Assembly: GCF_023256435.1 (NCBI RefSeq)
Contig: NZ_JAGDXM010000013.1
Location: 1-49,908, forward strand
Direction of reading: 5' to 3'
DNA: 49,908 nt
Source of the DNA: Thermoplasma sp.
GTDB lineage: Archaea; Thermoplasmatota; Thermoplasmata; Thermoplasmatales; Thermoplasmataceae
In this document: positions 32,943 to 42,139 of the stretch, piece after piece
Layout of the letters: each line of letters opens with the position of its first letter
Position numbering within the stretch: position 1 is the first letter of the stretch
Program-made: the position numbers and the translations under genes
The notes under the pieces: model-generated
The model's input: the letters and a program-made list of their open reading frames with translations, nothing else
Databases searched by the model: none
Told to the model about the DNA's origin: nothing

Positions 32943-35900
32943 TCAGCGCTTAACAACCCGAATGTGCCTGATCACCGATCCATATGTGACAGCGAAAATC
33001 AGCACTGAAATTAGAATCATCTGATAATTGTATTCGATGAACGATAAAATCATAATATATGGCGGAACAGGCCTCATCTTGACGTATAGAGTTTCGTTCT
33101 CTGTAATGTTAAGATATACAACCGAGTGTTCATAGCCACTTTTCGTCAGATATATGACGTGATACCCATATGGTAGATATAGAGTGGAATTATATCCAGC
33201 CACCCTATAGCTGAGGTTACCCGTCCTTATGGAAAACGCCTCAATATCTGAATTTATTTTGACCGTGAATATCATGATATTCAATGAAAAATTCAGAGTC
33301 TCGTTGGATTCAACCATAATTCTTTCTTTTACTGTGTCATAACCCGCTCTAGATATGGTCAAATTGTAAGTTCCATAATACTCAGATACGTTAAGTATTC
33401 CTGAGGAAGAACTGTAGTTTCCAAGATTTATATTCGAGGCGATGCCTGTTCTTATGATGATCCTGTATTCACACCTGCTGAAAGTGATGTTAAGATGTTC
33501 GTTTGGAGTGTTTATACTCATAGCGCTTGCGTAGTTTTCCCTATAGCCATCTATACCGATCATTGATATTGCATATATTCCAAACGGAATCTTCAATTCT
33601 GAACCATTGACTACCCCGTATTCTGATCCGTTGATGAATATCATGAAAGGCCCACTGTAGCCAATCGAATGAATATGTATAATTGAATTAGGTCTATAAT
33701 ATTTCACCGTGATCGTGGTGTTTGTTATCAGATCAAGATTTTCAGAAAAATTAGTTCTGAGATAGGTGGAGTTCAGGCCCACAATGCGGTATTCTCCGGA
33801 AACTGTAGATATATTCATATTTCCACTGATATCGTACACCGTACCGTTGATATCGATCCGCTGCTGTGCTTTTGAACCATCTACTAGTACGTTCAATGTG
33901 TAAACGGATCTCGTGAAATTCAGATAGACTGTCAGACTGTTTCCTTCCACAGATATGCTATCATGTATGGTTCTAAATCCGATCGTAGGGACGGCCTCTA
34001 TACTGTATGTTCCGTTCGGCAGCATGATCGAATCATTATAACAATGCTGACCGTCTACGTAAAGGCTCCAGCCTGATTGCATATCTGATACGAATGATAC
34101 ATTGTACAGCGTCTTGGATACATATGCGTAAAGCGTTAAGCCAGAACCATTTACGGCGAAATACCCGGGCAACTGCACACTGTATCCAGGTACAGGTGAT
34201 GAGTGTATCGAATAGGTTCCGTTTGGTATCATCAGCGTGGCGTTGTCTGAGTATACTGTATAATTCATCTTGTCGATGCTTATGTTAAGGGGATAAACCT
34301 CTGATCCTACCTCTTCTATCCTAACCGCATATCTTTTGAACAAGGGAAGAAACCGTATATTACTGGAATACCCGTCATATGAATTGTACATCTCCGGGCT
34401 ATAATCCAAGTATATTACGGCTGAAGTTATGTTCTCTGAGGATCCTATGGAAAATGTCCTGTTATAATACGATCCTGCAGGAATCTCAAGGGTCAGGTTG
34501 TCTGAATATAAGGTGATGTTCTGCGATAGGAAGGATATCGCCAGATCGTTTGTGGAGATCTCGCTGGATGGATTGTGCAGTTCGAGTGTGAAATTGACAT
34601 CGGTGAACGGCCTAGTATAGTGATAGCGGTAATGCACCGAAACGTTGACGTCCTCTCGGACGACCACATTGGAATACTGATAGGCAAACAGTAGTTCAGA
34701 GGAATTGGTTTCATAAAATATCCTGTATACGCCTGCAGGTATCTGGTCACGCAGCGTTACTGTCAGATTCGTGAACGAATCGATTTCAATGGGAGGAATA
34801 TGCAGATAGCATAGTTTGTAATCCGTGATGTTTTCCACGAGATACACTGCCACAGAAAGATTTCCTGTAGACGCATAGAGAGCTTCTACCTCCACATCTA
34901 CTGTATAATTCACGCCAGTCAGTATGCTGGATGGAAAATTTATGCGGATCAACGGCAGGGTGACCGATCCTGTAAAGGAGAATGTGGCTGTCCCCATGTC
35001 AGGGAAAGGCGGCACTGAAAAATATTCGGTTCTATTGAATATTTTTATCTCATAATTTCCCGTGAAGTTCATGCTGGAGCTGTATGTCCATACTGGAACC
35101 GCATACAGACCGCTGAAGCTGAAGGCCGAGGAAAAGATATCTGCCAGCGTCGCATTCACTCTGATCGGATTTCCTCCCGCGAAATATATATCCCCAGTAT
35201 AGGGTCGAATCTTGCCGTCGACCTCGTAGCTCACGTTCACGGCCGCAAAGTAATGCACTGCCGACATCGTGGCTATGAAGGGCATAAGCGTAATATTGCC
35301 TGCATCAGAACCGGTATCCGCAACATAGGCCGATGATCTGTAAAGATATATGCCAGTCGTATCTGGATTCAGGAGGCCGTCCTGGAGATGAATCGGAACA
35401 TCGTTGAGATCGAACTCTGAATCTACGCTATACATGGTGCTTCCATTCATATACAGATCAAAATAAGCTGGACCGAAGAGATAATAGGTATCATTGGCAA
35501 TGGCCAGAATATTCACAGAATACACCATCATATCGCTTTCATTGCTCTCCACGTATATTTCCGGGATCGGATCAGGTTCTGGGTACGGAAGATGGAACGT
35601 GAAATTTGATTCTGACACATCGTTTGACTGATTAAGATGTATGTATTCTGATCTATTCTCATCCGTCAGATATACAGAAGCTGGATGGCTGGTATTCATG
35701 TATTCATATTTTATCGATATCAGAAGCTCGTATGGGTATCCAGACGCATTCCGTAAGGTCTGTAGTTCAACCCTACCTCCACTCTGATAGGTATCATTGT
35801 AATATCTATAAACGTCGTAATTGAATTCCGCTGATGTCCTTTGACCGAATACATGCGATCGGACAAGATATACTGTGGAATTTGTGGCAGTAAACTGGCA

Positions 35901-36281
35901 TTCATCTCCTTTCTGCGAGATCTCTGAACTGTAAGAATATAATGTGGCTTCATTCAGGTACACCGATCCATTTCCGATTATGGTTGAATTGTAAAGTCGC
36001 AGCGATCCATTATCGACATCGATCGATGTCCAGTTGAGGTGAATCGTAGAATTGTACAGATCGAGAATCCCACTGACGTTTAGATAATGACCGTAGAGAA
36101 AGAAGTTCTCATCGGTTATATTCATTATAATCCCGGAGTTCACAGCAAGATTTCCGTACCAGTAATAATCTGAATGGGTTTCAGAGTCTCCTATGTCCAT
36201 CGAACTAGCATTGGAATGCAATACGATACCCTGGAATATTAATAGGAATAAAACGATCAAGATTGGAAGAGATCCCTTCAT
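32943..36281 (-). CDS. Large secreted repeat protein with C-terminal membrane anchor
   Basis: The 1112-residue protein begins with a signal peptide (MKGSLPILIVLFLLIFQGIVL) and ends with a hydrophobic anchor (MILISVLIFAVTYGSVIRHI) and a basic tail. Residues about 30-130 repeat LYNSTI-like turns, as in right-handed beta-helices. From about 640 onwards, roughly six units of about 70 residues carry an IPNGTYSI/LPYGYHVIY-type strand, reminiscent of PEGA or carboxypeptidase-regulatory surface domains. Dozens of N-x-S/T sequons indicate dense glycosylation. It is likely a cell-surface protein of this wall-less archaeon, with no enzymatic motif seen. It stands alone and diverges from the glcD-type operon. 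Confidence 0.85.
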   Translation of the reverse strand: MKGSLPILIVLFLLIFQGIVLHSNASSMDIGDSETHSDYYWYGNLAVNSGIIMNITDENFFLYGHYLNVSGILDLYNSTIHLNWTSIDVDNGSLRLYNSTIIGNGSVYLNEATLYSYSSEISQKGDECQFTATNSTVYLVRSHVFGQRTSAEFNYDVYRYYNDTYQSGGRVELQTLRNASGYPYELLISIKYEYMNTSHPASVYLTDENRSEYIHLNQSNDVSESNFTFHLPYPEPDPIPEIYVESNESDMMVYSVNILAIANDTYYLFGPAYFDLYMNGSTMYSVDSEFDLNDVPIHLQDGLLNPDTTGIYLYRSSAYVADTGSDAGNITLMPFIATMSAVHYFAAVNVSYEVDGKIRPYTGDIYFAGGNPIRVNATLADIFSSAFSFSGLYAVPVWTYSSSMNFTGNYEIKIFNRTEYFSVPPFPDMGTATFSFTGSVTLPLIRINFPSSILTGVNYTVDVEVEALYASTGNLSVAVYLVENITDYKLCYLHIPPIEIDSFTNLTVTLRDQIPAGVYRIFYETNSSELLFAYQYSNVVVREDVNVSVHYRYHYTRPFTDVNFTLELHNPSSEISTNDLAISFLSQNITLYSDNLTLEIPAGSYYNRTFSIGSSENITSAVIYLDYSPEMYNSYDGYSSNIRFLPLFKRYAVRIEEVGSEVYPLNISIDKMNYTVYSDNATLMIPNGTYSIHSSPVPGYSVQLPGYFAVNGSGLTLYAYVSKTLYNVSFVSDMQSGWSLYVDGQHCYNDSIMLPNGTYSIEAVPTIGFRTIHDSISVEGNSLTVYLNFTRSVYTLNVLVDGSKAQQRIDINGTVYDISGNMNISTVSGEYRIVGLNSTYLRTNFSENLDLITNTTITVKYYRPNSIIHIHSIGYSGPFMIFINGSEYGVVNGSELKIPFGIYAISMIGIDGYRENYASAMSINTPNEHLNITFSRCEYRIIIRTGIASNINLGNYSSSSGILNVSEYYGTYNLTISRAGYDTVKERIMVESNETLNFSLNIMIFTVKINSDIEAFSIRTGNLSYRVAGYNSTLYLPYGYHVIYLTKSGYEHSVVYLNITENETLYVKMRPVPPYIMILSFIEYNYQMILISVLIFAVTYGSVIRHIRVVKR

Positions 36282-36578
36282 GAGATCGGATTTTACGGAC
36301 TTATTTATAAGCTTATTTATATTTTATCCAGATGAAAACTATTTACATAGCTCATATCTTTTAAAAATGAGGATCCGAAGCTTTAGTTTAGGAATAGCTC
36401 ACAAACTGGCAAAGGACAAAATGGAAAAATAATCGATCAGAACTCTTGATACTGACCCAAATTAATTATTTCTCTGTCTCTTCATAATACACAGATTCCA
36501 TCTGTAATGGATGGCGCATTGCGGCTCATATCCACGATGATAAGCAAACACTTAACTATCCGTAACTATTAGATATTT
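36282..36578. other. Non-coding divergent region between surface protein and oxidase operon
   Basis: The 297 bp are AT-rich and contain no convincing gene or RNA. TATA-like ACTTATTTATAAGC lies near 36297-36310 for the minus-strand surface protein. AACTAT is repeated 4 nt apart (about 36553-36568) just before the plus-strand ATG, where CACTTAACTA may act as its TATA box. Confidence 0.5.
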
Positions 36579-37958
36579 ATGGAATTCATAGATGAGATCA
36601 GGCCTATCCTTGGCAAATACGTCATAACAAAGAAGGAGGATCTCATACCTTATATGAACGATGCCTCCTATTTCACAGGTGAGATGCCTCAAGCCGTCCT
36701 GTTGCCAGGTTCAACGCAGGATGTACAGAACATAATGAGGATTGCATATAAGTATGATGTTCCCGTCGTGGTCAAGGGAGGTGGATCTTCTCTTACCGGA
36801 TCGTCTATACTCAAAACTGAGGGCGTGGTGATGTCCATGCTCAGGATGAATCATATACTTGATCTGAACCTGAATGATAAGTGCGTAACAGCTGAGCCTG
36901 GCGTCAGGCTGGATGATCTTGAACGCTTTCTGGAAAAATACGATCATTTCTATCCACCGGACCCAGCGAGTTCCCGTGCAGCCACCGTGGGCGGATCCAT
37001 ATCAACAAATGCAGGCGGCCTAAGAGGGGTGGCATACGGAGTTACCAAGGACTGGGTGCTTGGACTGGAGGTGGTCTTGGCTGATGGGACACTTGTGAAA
37101 TTCGGAAACAAAACCCTGAAGCGATCCCTGGGCTATGATATGACTGCTCTCATGATAGGATCTGAGGGTACTCTGGGGGTCATCACAAAGGCATATCTGA
37201 AGATCTGGCCAAAACCAGAAAGGATAGCGAGGATTCTGGCATTCTTCAGAACAATAGACGACGCGGGAAGGGCAATCGCAGAGATCAAGGAACATATCAT
37301 ACCTGAGATGGCTGAATTCATGGACAAGATCTCTCTCGATTCAGTGCCGGATGCAATAAAATATCCACAGGGAACAAATTATGCATTGCTGCTGGACGCA
37401 TCTGGATCAAAGGAGACGGTGCAGAGACGCAAAGAAGATATTGAGACCATCCTGAAGAAGTACGCCATAGAAACGAGGAGCACCATGGACGAAACGGAGA
37501 TGAACAGGATATATCAGGCCAGAAAGGGACTATACGCCTCCATACTGAAGCTGAGGGAAAAGGAAGGAGAGTACATCGTCATAGGTGATATTGTAGTTCC
37601 CGTCTCAGAATTGCCTTCTGCATTAAAGGAGATCGAGATTGCAAGGGATCAGGACGGTATAAGGGCTGCATTGTTCGGTCACATAGGCGACGGAAACATA
37701 CATGCAAATATATTTGCAGACCTTTCAGACAGCCAGTCTATGGAGAGAGTTAACAAATTCATGATGGACATGGCTATGATCTCAGTCAGGCATGGAGGAA
37801 GCGTCTCAGCTGAGCACGGGATAGGTATAGAGAAGAAAAAGCTCCTCGTTGAGGAGATGCGATTCAACGACAATATGCGGACATTGGAACTGATGAAATC
37901 GGTGAAGAAGATCTTCGATCCCAAGAACATACTGAACAGAGGTAATATATTTGACTAA
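36579..37958 (+). CDS. FAD-linked oxidase, GlcD/D-lactate dehydrogenase type
   Basis: The 459-residue flavoprotein oxidises a 2-hydroxy acid such as D-lactate or glycolate. The PP-loop VVVKGGGSSLTGSS binds FAD at about 63-76. GGSISTNAGGLRGVAYGVTKDWV near 131-153 and the C-terminal GHIGDGNIHANIF and VSAEHGIGIEKK blocks (about 367-420) are typical for the VAO/GlcD family. No signal sequence is present, so electrons probably leave through the Fe-S proteins encoded behind it. The stop overlaps the next gene by 8 bp. The ATG seems leaderless. The exact substrate is not deducible; D-lactate is my first guess. Confidence 0.9.
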   Translation: MEFIDEIRPILGKYVITKKEDLIPYMNDASYFTGEMPQAVLLPGSTQDVQNIMRIAYKYDVPVVVKGGGSSLTGSSILKTEGVVMSMLRMNHILDLNLNDKCVTAEPGVRLDDLERFLEKYDHFYPPDPASSRAATVGGSISTNAGGLRGVAYGVTKDWVLGLEVVLADGTLVKFGNKTLKRSLGYDMTALMIGSEGTLGVITKAYLKIWPKPERIARILAFFRTIDDAGRAIAEIKEHIIPEMAEFMDKISLDSVPDAIKYPQGTNYALLLDASGSKETVQRRKEDIETILKKYAIETRSTMDETEMNRIYQARKGLYASILKLREKEGEYIVIGDIVVPVSELPSALKEIEIARDQDGIRAALFGHIGDGNIHANIFADLSDSQSMERVNKFMMDMAMISVRHGGSVSAEHGIGIEKKKLLVEEMRFNDNMRTLELMKSVKKIFDPKNILNRGNIFD

Positions 37959-39132
37959 GCTTCAGGATCTGATAGCGGAAGCTGGGAAATGCGTTAATTG
38001 TGGATTCTGTGAATCAGTATGTCCAACGCTGCCCGCTGCCGGTTTTCTTTCAACGAAGGGGGCAAGGGGGAGAGTTGATATTGCAAAGTTTTTCTACAAG
38101 GATGATAGCATAGATCCCTCTGCATCCTTCTATTCATGCGTTGACTGCTATGCCTGCCTAACAGTATGCCCTGCCGGGGTGAATGCCGGAAAGGTAAGTG
38201 AGATCGGAAGAATGATACTGGCGAAACAGGGGAAGGCACCTGAAATCGCTAAGATGATAGTGGAACTTACGATGAGATACAAGAATCCTCTGGGTGTGAG
38301 GGAGAAATGCGCCCAGTGGGCAAGAGGTATTGAGTTCGATGCTCCTGAAACGCTGCTCTATACCGGAAACATGTATCAGCTTATGGCATACCTAAGAAAA
38401 TTTGGCAAACTGCGCAAATTCTTCGGTCAATACGAGGTTCAGCTGGCGTCATTCATAAGAAAACATCCCTCTTCAGTCTCAATATTTCGTGATCTTTACG
38501 ATAAAGCTATGATGGACAAGATGAACGGATATCTGATCAACATTGTCAAACTTTTGAAGCAGAATGGCATAAAGTTTGGATATCTTGGATCCGAGGAGCC
38601 ATATCCTGGAACATTCATATACGATCTCGGTTTTGAAGATGAGTTCAGAGATTATGCACGATACGTTTCTGAACTCTTCCGATCGAAGGGCGTGAAGAGA
38701 ATAATAACGGTGGATCCCCATACATACGAGCTTTTGAAGTACATCTATCCTAGATACACTGAGTTCAATTTTGAGGTGGTATATTACATGGATCTGATCG
38801 GGACGCATAAGATCTCTGGAAAATACGCGGTGCATACACCATGCCACTTCTCAAGGTATTTCGATTTCTCCGAATACGTTGGCAGGATGTTCGATGTAAA
38901 TGTGGAGGAGAATCCAACGAGATGCTGCGGTGGTCCAGATGAGCTTCTCTTTCCTGAGATCTCGGAAAATATATCAGAAAAGAGGTTCAATGAGCTCAGT
39001 AAAACAGGACTTCCCATAGTGACGGCATGCCCCATATGCTATGCAAATCTTGCCAAGGACGACAGTGTCACCGATATATCTTCAATTCTTCTCGCAGACG
39101 GAGAAAGGGTTTCATCTGCTTCTGTACATTGA
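37951..39132 (+). CDS. GlcF/HdrD-like Fe-S protein with ferredoxin domain and CCG domain
   Basis: The 393-residue protein has two [4Fe-4S] motifs, CVNCGFCESVCPT (about 14-26) and CVDCYACLTVCPAG (about 61-74), followed by two CCG-type lobes. The second lobe is intact (PCHFSRY ... RCCGGPDEL ... CPICYAN, about 293-366). In the first the usual CC is replaced: SEEPYPGTFIYDLGF near 212-226. Related subunits carry electrons from flavoprotein oxidases to quinone or thiols. The start is a TTG, with AGAGGT about 8 nt before it and the end of glcD overlapping. It shares this odd lobe with the next gene. Confidence 0.87.
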   Translation: MTKLQDLIAEAGKCVNCGFCESVCPTLPAAGFLSTKGARGRVDIAKFFYKDDSIDPSASFYSCVDCYACLTVCPAGVNAGKVSEIGRMILAKQGKAPEIAKMIVELTMRYKNPLGVREKCAQWARGIEFDAPETLLYTGNMYQLMAYLRKFGKLRKFFGQYEVQLASFIRKHPSSVSIFRDLYDKAMMDKMNGYLINIVKLLKQNGIKFGYLGSEEPYPGTFIYDLGFEDEFRDYARYVSELFRSKGVKRIITVDPHTYELLKYIYPRYTEFNFEVVYYMDLIGTHKISGKYAVHTPCHFSRYFDFSEYVGRMFDVNVEENPTRCCGGPDELLFPEISENISEKRFNELSKTGLPIVTACPICYANLAKDDSVTDISSILLADGERVSSASVH

Positions 39133-39250
39133 ACATTATTATGATCTTGTGACCTTTTCAGTCATTATACATCTGAGATATATGGCCAATCCCGGACCCT
39201 TTCATAATATCATTTATTAGTATCCTTAATGATATCATGCTGGTGATGTT

Positions 39251-40153
39251 TTGGACGAGGACCGGGTGAAAAAGCAGGAGGGTCTGATCAGGAGTGTTCT
39301 TTACAAGAACCTGATGGAAGATTATACGCCTTTCCCCCTTGACAAGAAGCTGGCGGTAAAATGGGCTGCTGGACTAAACGTTCCCAGAGGGGGGCGGGTG
39401 ATCATTTACACATCATACATGTATCAGATGGCTTCCGTGTTCAAATCCTATGAAAAATATGTGCCAACTCTTGGTTCGCTTGGAAAATCAAGGATACTGG
39501 CATCCATAGGATCACGATTCATAAAACCAAGTGACGAAGACGTGGAGAGATCCGTGAAGATCCTCCAAAACATATACAGAATGGTGTCAAGAGTGAAGGC
39601 AGATGTGGGATATCTCTATGAGGAGGAACCTTACAGCGGATCGCTTCTCTATGAGCTTGGATTTCTGGATGAATTCAAGGAATATGGAAGGAAAGTTCTT
39701 CAATTCTTCAGAGAAAAGGGCGTCGAAGAGATAATTACCGTGGATCCCCATACAACAAACACGCTCGCAAACCTCAAGAAATACATCAATTTCGATATTC
39801 CGTTCAGGAATTATATATCAATGATAGGAACTGTCAAAGGTAGCGGTAAGTTCGTGATGCATGATTCCTGTCTATACTCGAGGTTTCTCGATATGTACGA
39901 CACGGTGAGGGATAAGGCTAAATCCGCAGGCATCGAACTGATAGAGGATCCAACAGTCACAGGGAAGGGTGTCGGCTTCTGCTGTGGTGGTCCTGTTGGG
40001 CCTCTCAACGACGAATTGAGCAATAACATAGCCAGAGCCAGGGCCGCCGCCCTCAAATCAGTATATGAAAATGTGCTAGTTGCCTGCCCGCTTTGCTATG
40101 TTAATCTTGAACCATACTGCAACGTGAGGGATCTGGCGGAGGTGATAGAATGA
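39251..40153 (+). CDS. CCG-domain protein, LutA-like paralogue without ferredoxin domain
   Basis: This 300-residue protein aligns by eye with the C-terminal part of the preceding Fe-S protein. YEEEPYSGSLLYELGFLDEF and VEEIITVDPHTTNTL mirror the earlier copy. The N-terminal cysteine clusters are absent. Its first lobe also lacks the CC pair (PYSG), while the second keeps DSCLYSRFL, FCCGGPVG and ACPLCYVN. The start is a TTG at 39251 with GGTGAT just before it; no in-frame ATG is nearby. It overlaps the LutB-like gene by 4 bp (ATGA). It probably forms part of the same electron-transfer complex. Confidence 0.82.
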   Translation: MDEDRVKKQEGLIRSVLYKNLMEDYTPFPLDKKLAVKWAAGLNVPRGGRVIIYTSYMYQMASVFKSYEKYVPTLGSLGKSRILASIGSRFIKPSDEDVERSVKILQNIYRMVSRVKADVGYLYEEEPYSGSLLYELGFLDEFKEYGRKVLQFFREKGVEEIITVDPHTTNTLANLKKYINFDIPFRNYISMIGTVKGSGKFVMHDSCLYSRFLDMYDTVRDKAKSAGIELIEDPTVTGKGVGFCCGGPVGPLNDELSNNIARARAAALKSVYENVLVACPLCYVNLEPYCNVRDLAEVIE

Positions 40154-41289
40154 ACTGGGTGGAACTGATATCGATGGTTTCCGCCGGGAATTACAACGAA
40201 GTTGAGAGCATACTCAGAGAATATCCGTACATAGTTGAATTAGCCGATCATCTCAGAGAACAAAAGATGAAGGTCATCGAGAATCTGGGTACGTATGTTG
40301 ACATTACGATGAGGAATGTGGAGAAGCTGGGCGGACATGCCTATCTGGCGAAGAATAAGGACGATGCCAGAAAGATCGCAGGGGAGATAGTTGGTGAAAA
40401 CAAGACCGTTGTATTCTCGAAGACAAATGCAGCTTATGAGGTGGGATTGAGAGAGTATCTTGAATCAAGGCACAACGAGGTCTGGGAAACGGACCTTGGC
40501 GAGTATCTCGTGCAGATATCGAAGGGGTGGCCCACCCATATAGTTGCACCCGCACTTGATATGACCAGGGAAGATGCGGCTAAAGCCGTCAGAAAGATCG
40601 ATCCAAGCATAAACGAAAACTCAAAAGTTGAAGATATCGTTGCGGCTGTGAGAAAATTCCTGATGACCAAATACGTTAAGGCGGATGTGGGCATAACTGG
40701 TGCAAACGCGGTAGCAGCAGATTCCGGTGCAATAGCCCTGGTGGAGAATGAGGGCAATATAAGGATCGATACGGTAATGCCCCAGGTCCATATATCAATC
40801 ACCGGAATAGACAAGATAGTGCCTACACTCAGGGATGCTATGGATGAGGTCATGGTACAGGCGGCCTATGCAGGCATTTACCCGCCAACCTACATAAATG
40901 TGACCGCTGGCCCCAGTTCAACCGCAGACATCGAGCTCAAGCGGGTTTCACCTGCAACAGGACCAAAGGACTTCCATCTGATTCTTCTCGATGATGGAAG
41001 GATGGATGCGAGCCAGAACCCAGATCTCAAGGAGGCCCTTCTGTGCATCAAATGCGGACGCTGCTATTTTTCATGCCCCATATACCGCATCCTTGGAAAG
41101 GACTGGGTTTCCACAAAGTCTCCTTACAATGGTCCAACCGGCGTTATGTGGAACTACATAACAAATAAGGACCCATGGCCTGCGTCATACTGCGTTCATT
41201 CTGGTGGCTGCAAGGAAGTTTGCCCAATGAAGATCAATATACCGGAGGTCATCAAGTATATCAAATACATGGGATCAAAAAATCTCTGA
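40150..41289 (+). CDS. LutB-like protein: LUD domain plus C-terminal Fe-S domain
   Basis: Residues 1-260 are the LUD (lactate utilisation) domain with VVFSKTNAAYEVG near 87-99, VGITGANAVAADSGAIALVENEGN near 180-203 and VHISITGIDKIVPT near 215. The C-terminal region has CIKCGRCYFSCPIYR (about 297-311), then CVHSGGCKEVCPMK near 350. In the second motif one usual cysteine is a serine (C-x2-S-x2-C-x3-C). LutB works with LutA and LutC in L-lactate oxidation; no LutC is in this window. The 379-residue length is shorter than many LutB proteins. ATGA overlap with the CCG gene marks a common operon. Confidence 0.87.
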   Translation: MNWVELISMVSAGNYNEVESILREYPYIVELADHLREQKMKVIENLGTYVDITMRNVEKLGGHAYLAKNKDDARKIAGEIVGENKTVVFSKTNAAYEVGLREYLESRHNEVWETDLGEYLVQISKGWPTHIVAPALDMTREDAAKAVRKIDPSINENSKVEDIVAAVRKFLMTKYVKADVGITGANAVAADSGAIALVENEGNIRIDTVMPQVHISITGIDKIVPTLRDAMDEVMVQAAYAGIYPPTYINVTAGPSSTADIELKRVSPATGPKDFHLILLDDGRMDASQNPDLKEALLCIKCGRCYFSCPIYRILGKDWVSTKSPYNGPTGVMWNYITNKDPWPASYCVHSGGCKEVCPMKINIPEVIKYIKYMGSKNL

Positions 41290-41389
41290 AACCATTTATT
41301 ATGAAAATATAATTTTATCATATCTCTTTAAGACGTCTAAATACGATAGGATAAAGTATGTCAGCATAATCTGTACTTAAAAGATCCAC

Positions 41390-42139
41390 ATGCGTGAGAT
41401 AGAGATCCTTGAAAACGTTTTTCTGACAGACCTATACTGCGTCTACTTGAGCGATATAGAGGCTGTAGTTGTTTCAGATCTGCATCTCGGTTACGAGGAG
41501 GAGATGAACCTTCACGGACTGTTCCTGCCCAAGATACAGAGGGATCATGTGACTTCGATAATGGACAGGATAATAGAGAGATACGATCCGCAGAAGATCA
41601 TAATCAACGGTGATTTCAAGCAGGAATTTTCAAAGAACCTTCCCAGTGAATGGACAGACGTCATATACTTCATAGAAAGGTACGATGATCGCGATCTCGT
41701 ATTCATAAGGGGAAACCATGATAACTATCTTGCAACCATATTATCAAGGAAGAACCTTGGCATGCTGGATTTTTACGAAGACAGCAGATACTTCATATAT
41801 CACGGAGATAGAGATATGGGCATAAAAAAGATAACCATACTCGGCCATGAGCATCCCTCTCTCGTCCTGAGGGATCGGGTCGGTGGAATGTACAAGCTGC
41901 CTGCATTCGCATTCAATTTCAAGCGTAATGTGATAATAACTCCCGCTATGAGTTTTTTTTCGTCTGGAACTGATCTCTCACAGTCATTGCTCAGCGAGGA
42001 ACACTTCACACCCTCCCTGAAGGGTATGAAGCCGTCAAGCTTCAGGATCTTTGCAATAACTGACGAGTTCGGTCTCGTAGACTTTGGGTATCTTGATGAT
42101 CTTCATAGCTCTGGAGAGCAGCAGATACGAGATCGCTGA
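41390..42139 (+). CDS. Calcineurin-like metallophosphoesterase
   Basis: The 249-residue protein has the full metal motif set: SDLHLGY near 28-34, NGDFKQEF near 79, RGNHDNY near 108, YHGD near 142 and GHEHPS near 155. This pattern belongs to the archaeal/bacterial ligase-associated-type phosphoesterase group (Mn or Fe dependent), whose substrates could be nucleotides or nucleic acids; no precise role is known. It is cytosolic. Its final 98 bp overlap the 3' end of hemA on the opposite strand, which is long for a convergent pair. Both proteins remain open to plausible ends. Confidence 0.85.
   Translation: MREIEILENVFLTDLYCVYLSDIEAVVVSDLHLGYEEEMNLHGLFLPKIQRDHVTSIMDRIIERYDPQKIIINGDFKQEFSKNLPSEWTDVIYFIERYDDRDLVFIRGNHDNYLATILSRKNLGMLDFYEDSRYFIYHGDRDMGIKKITILGHEHPSLVLRDRVGGMYKLPAFAFNFKRNVIITPAMSFFSSGTDLSQSLLSEEHFTPSLKGMKPSSFRIFAITDEFGLVDFGYLDDLHSSGEQQIRDR

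Noticed and set aside
10009-41338. AGACGTCT palindrome occurs upstream of both the AK6-like gene (10009-10016) and the phosphoesterase gene (41331-41338)
   Set aside because: An octamer is expected almost once in 50 kb, the positions relative to the promoters differ, and the genes share no function.
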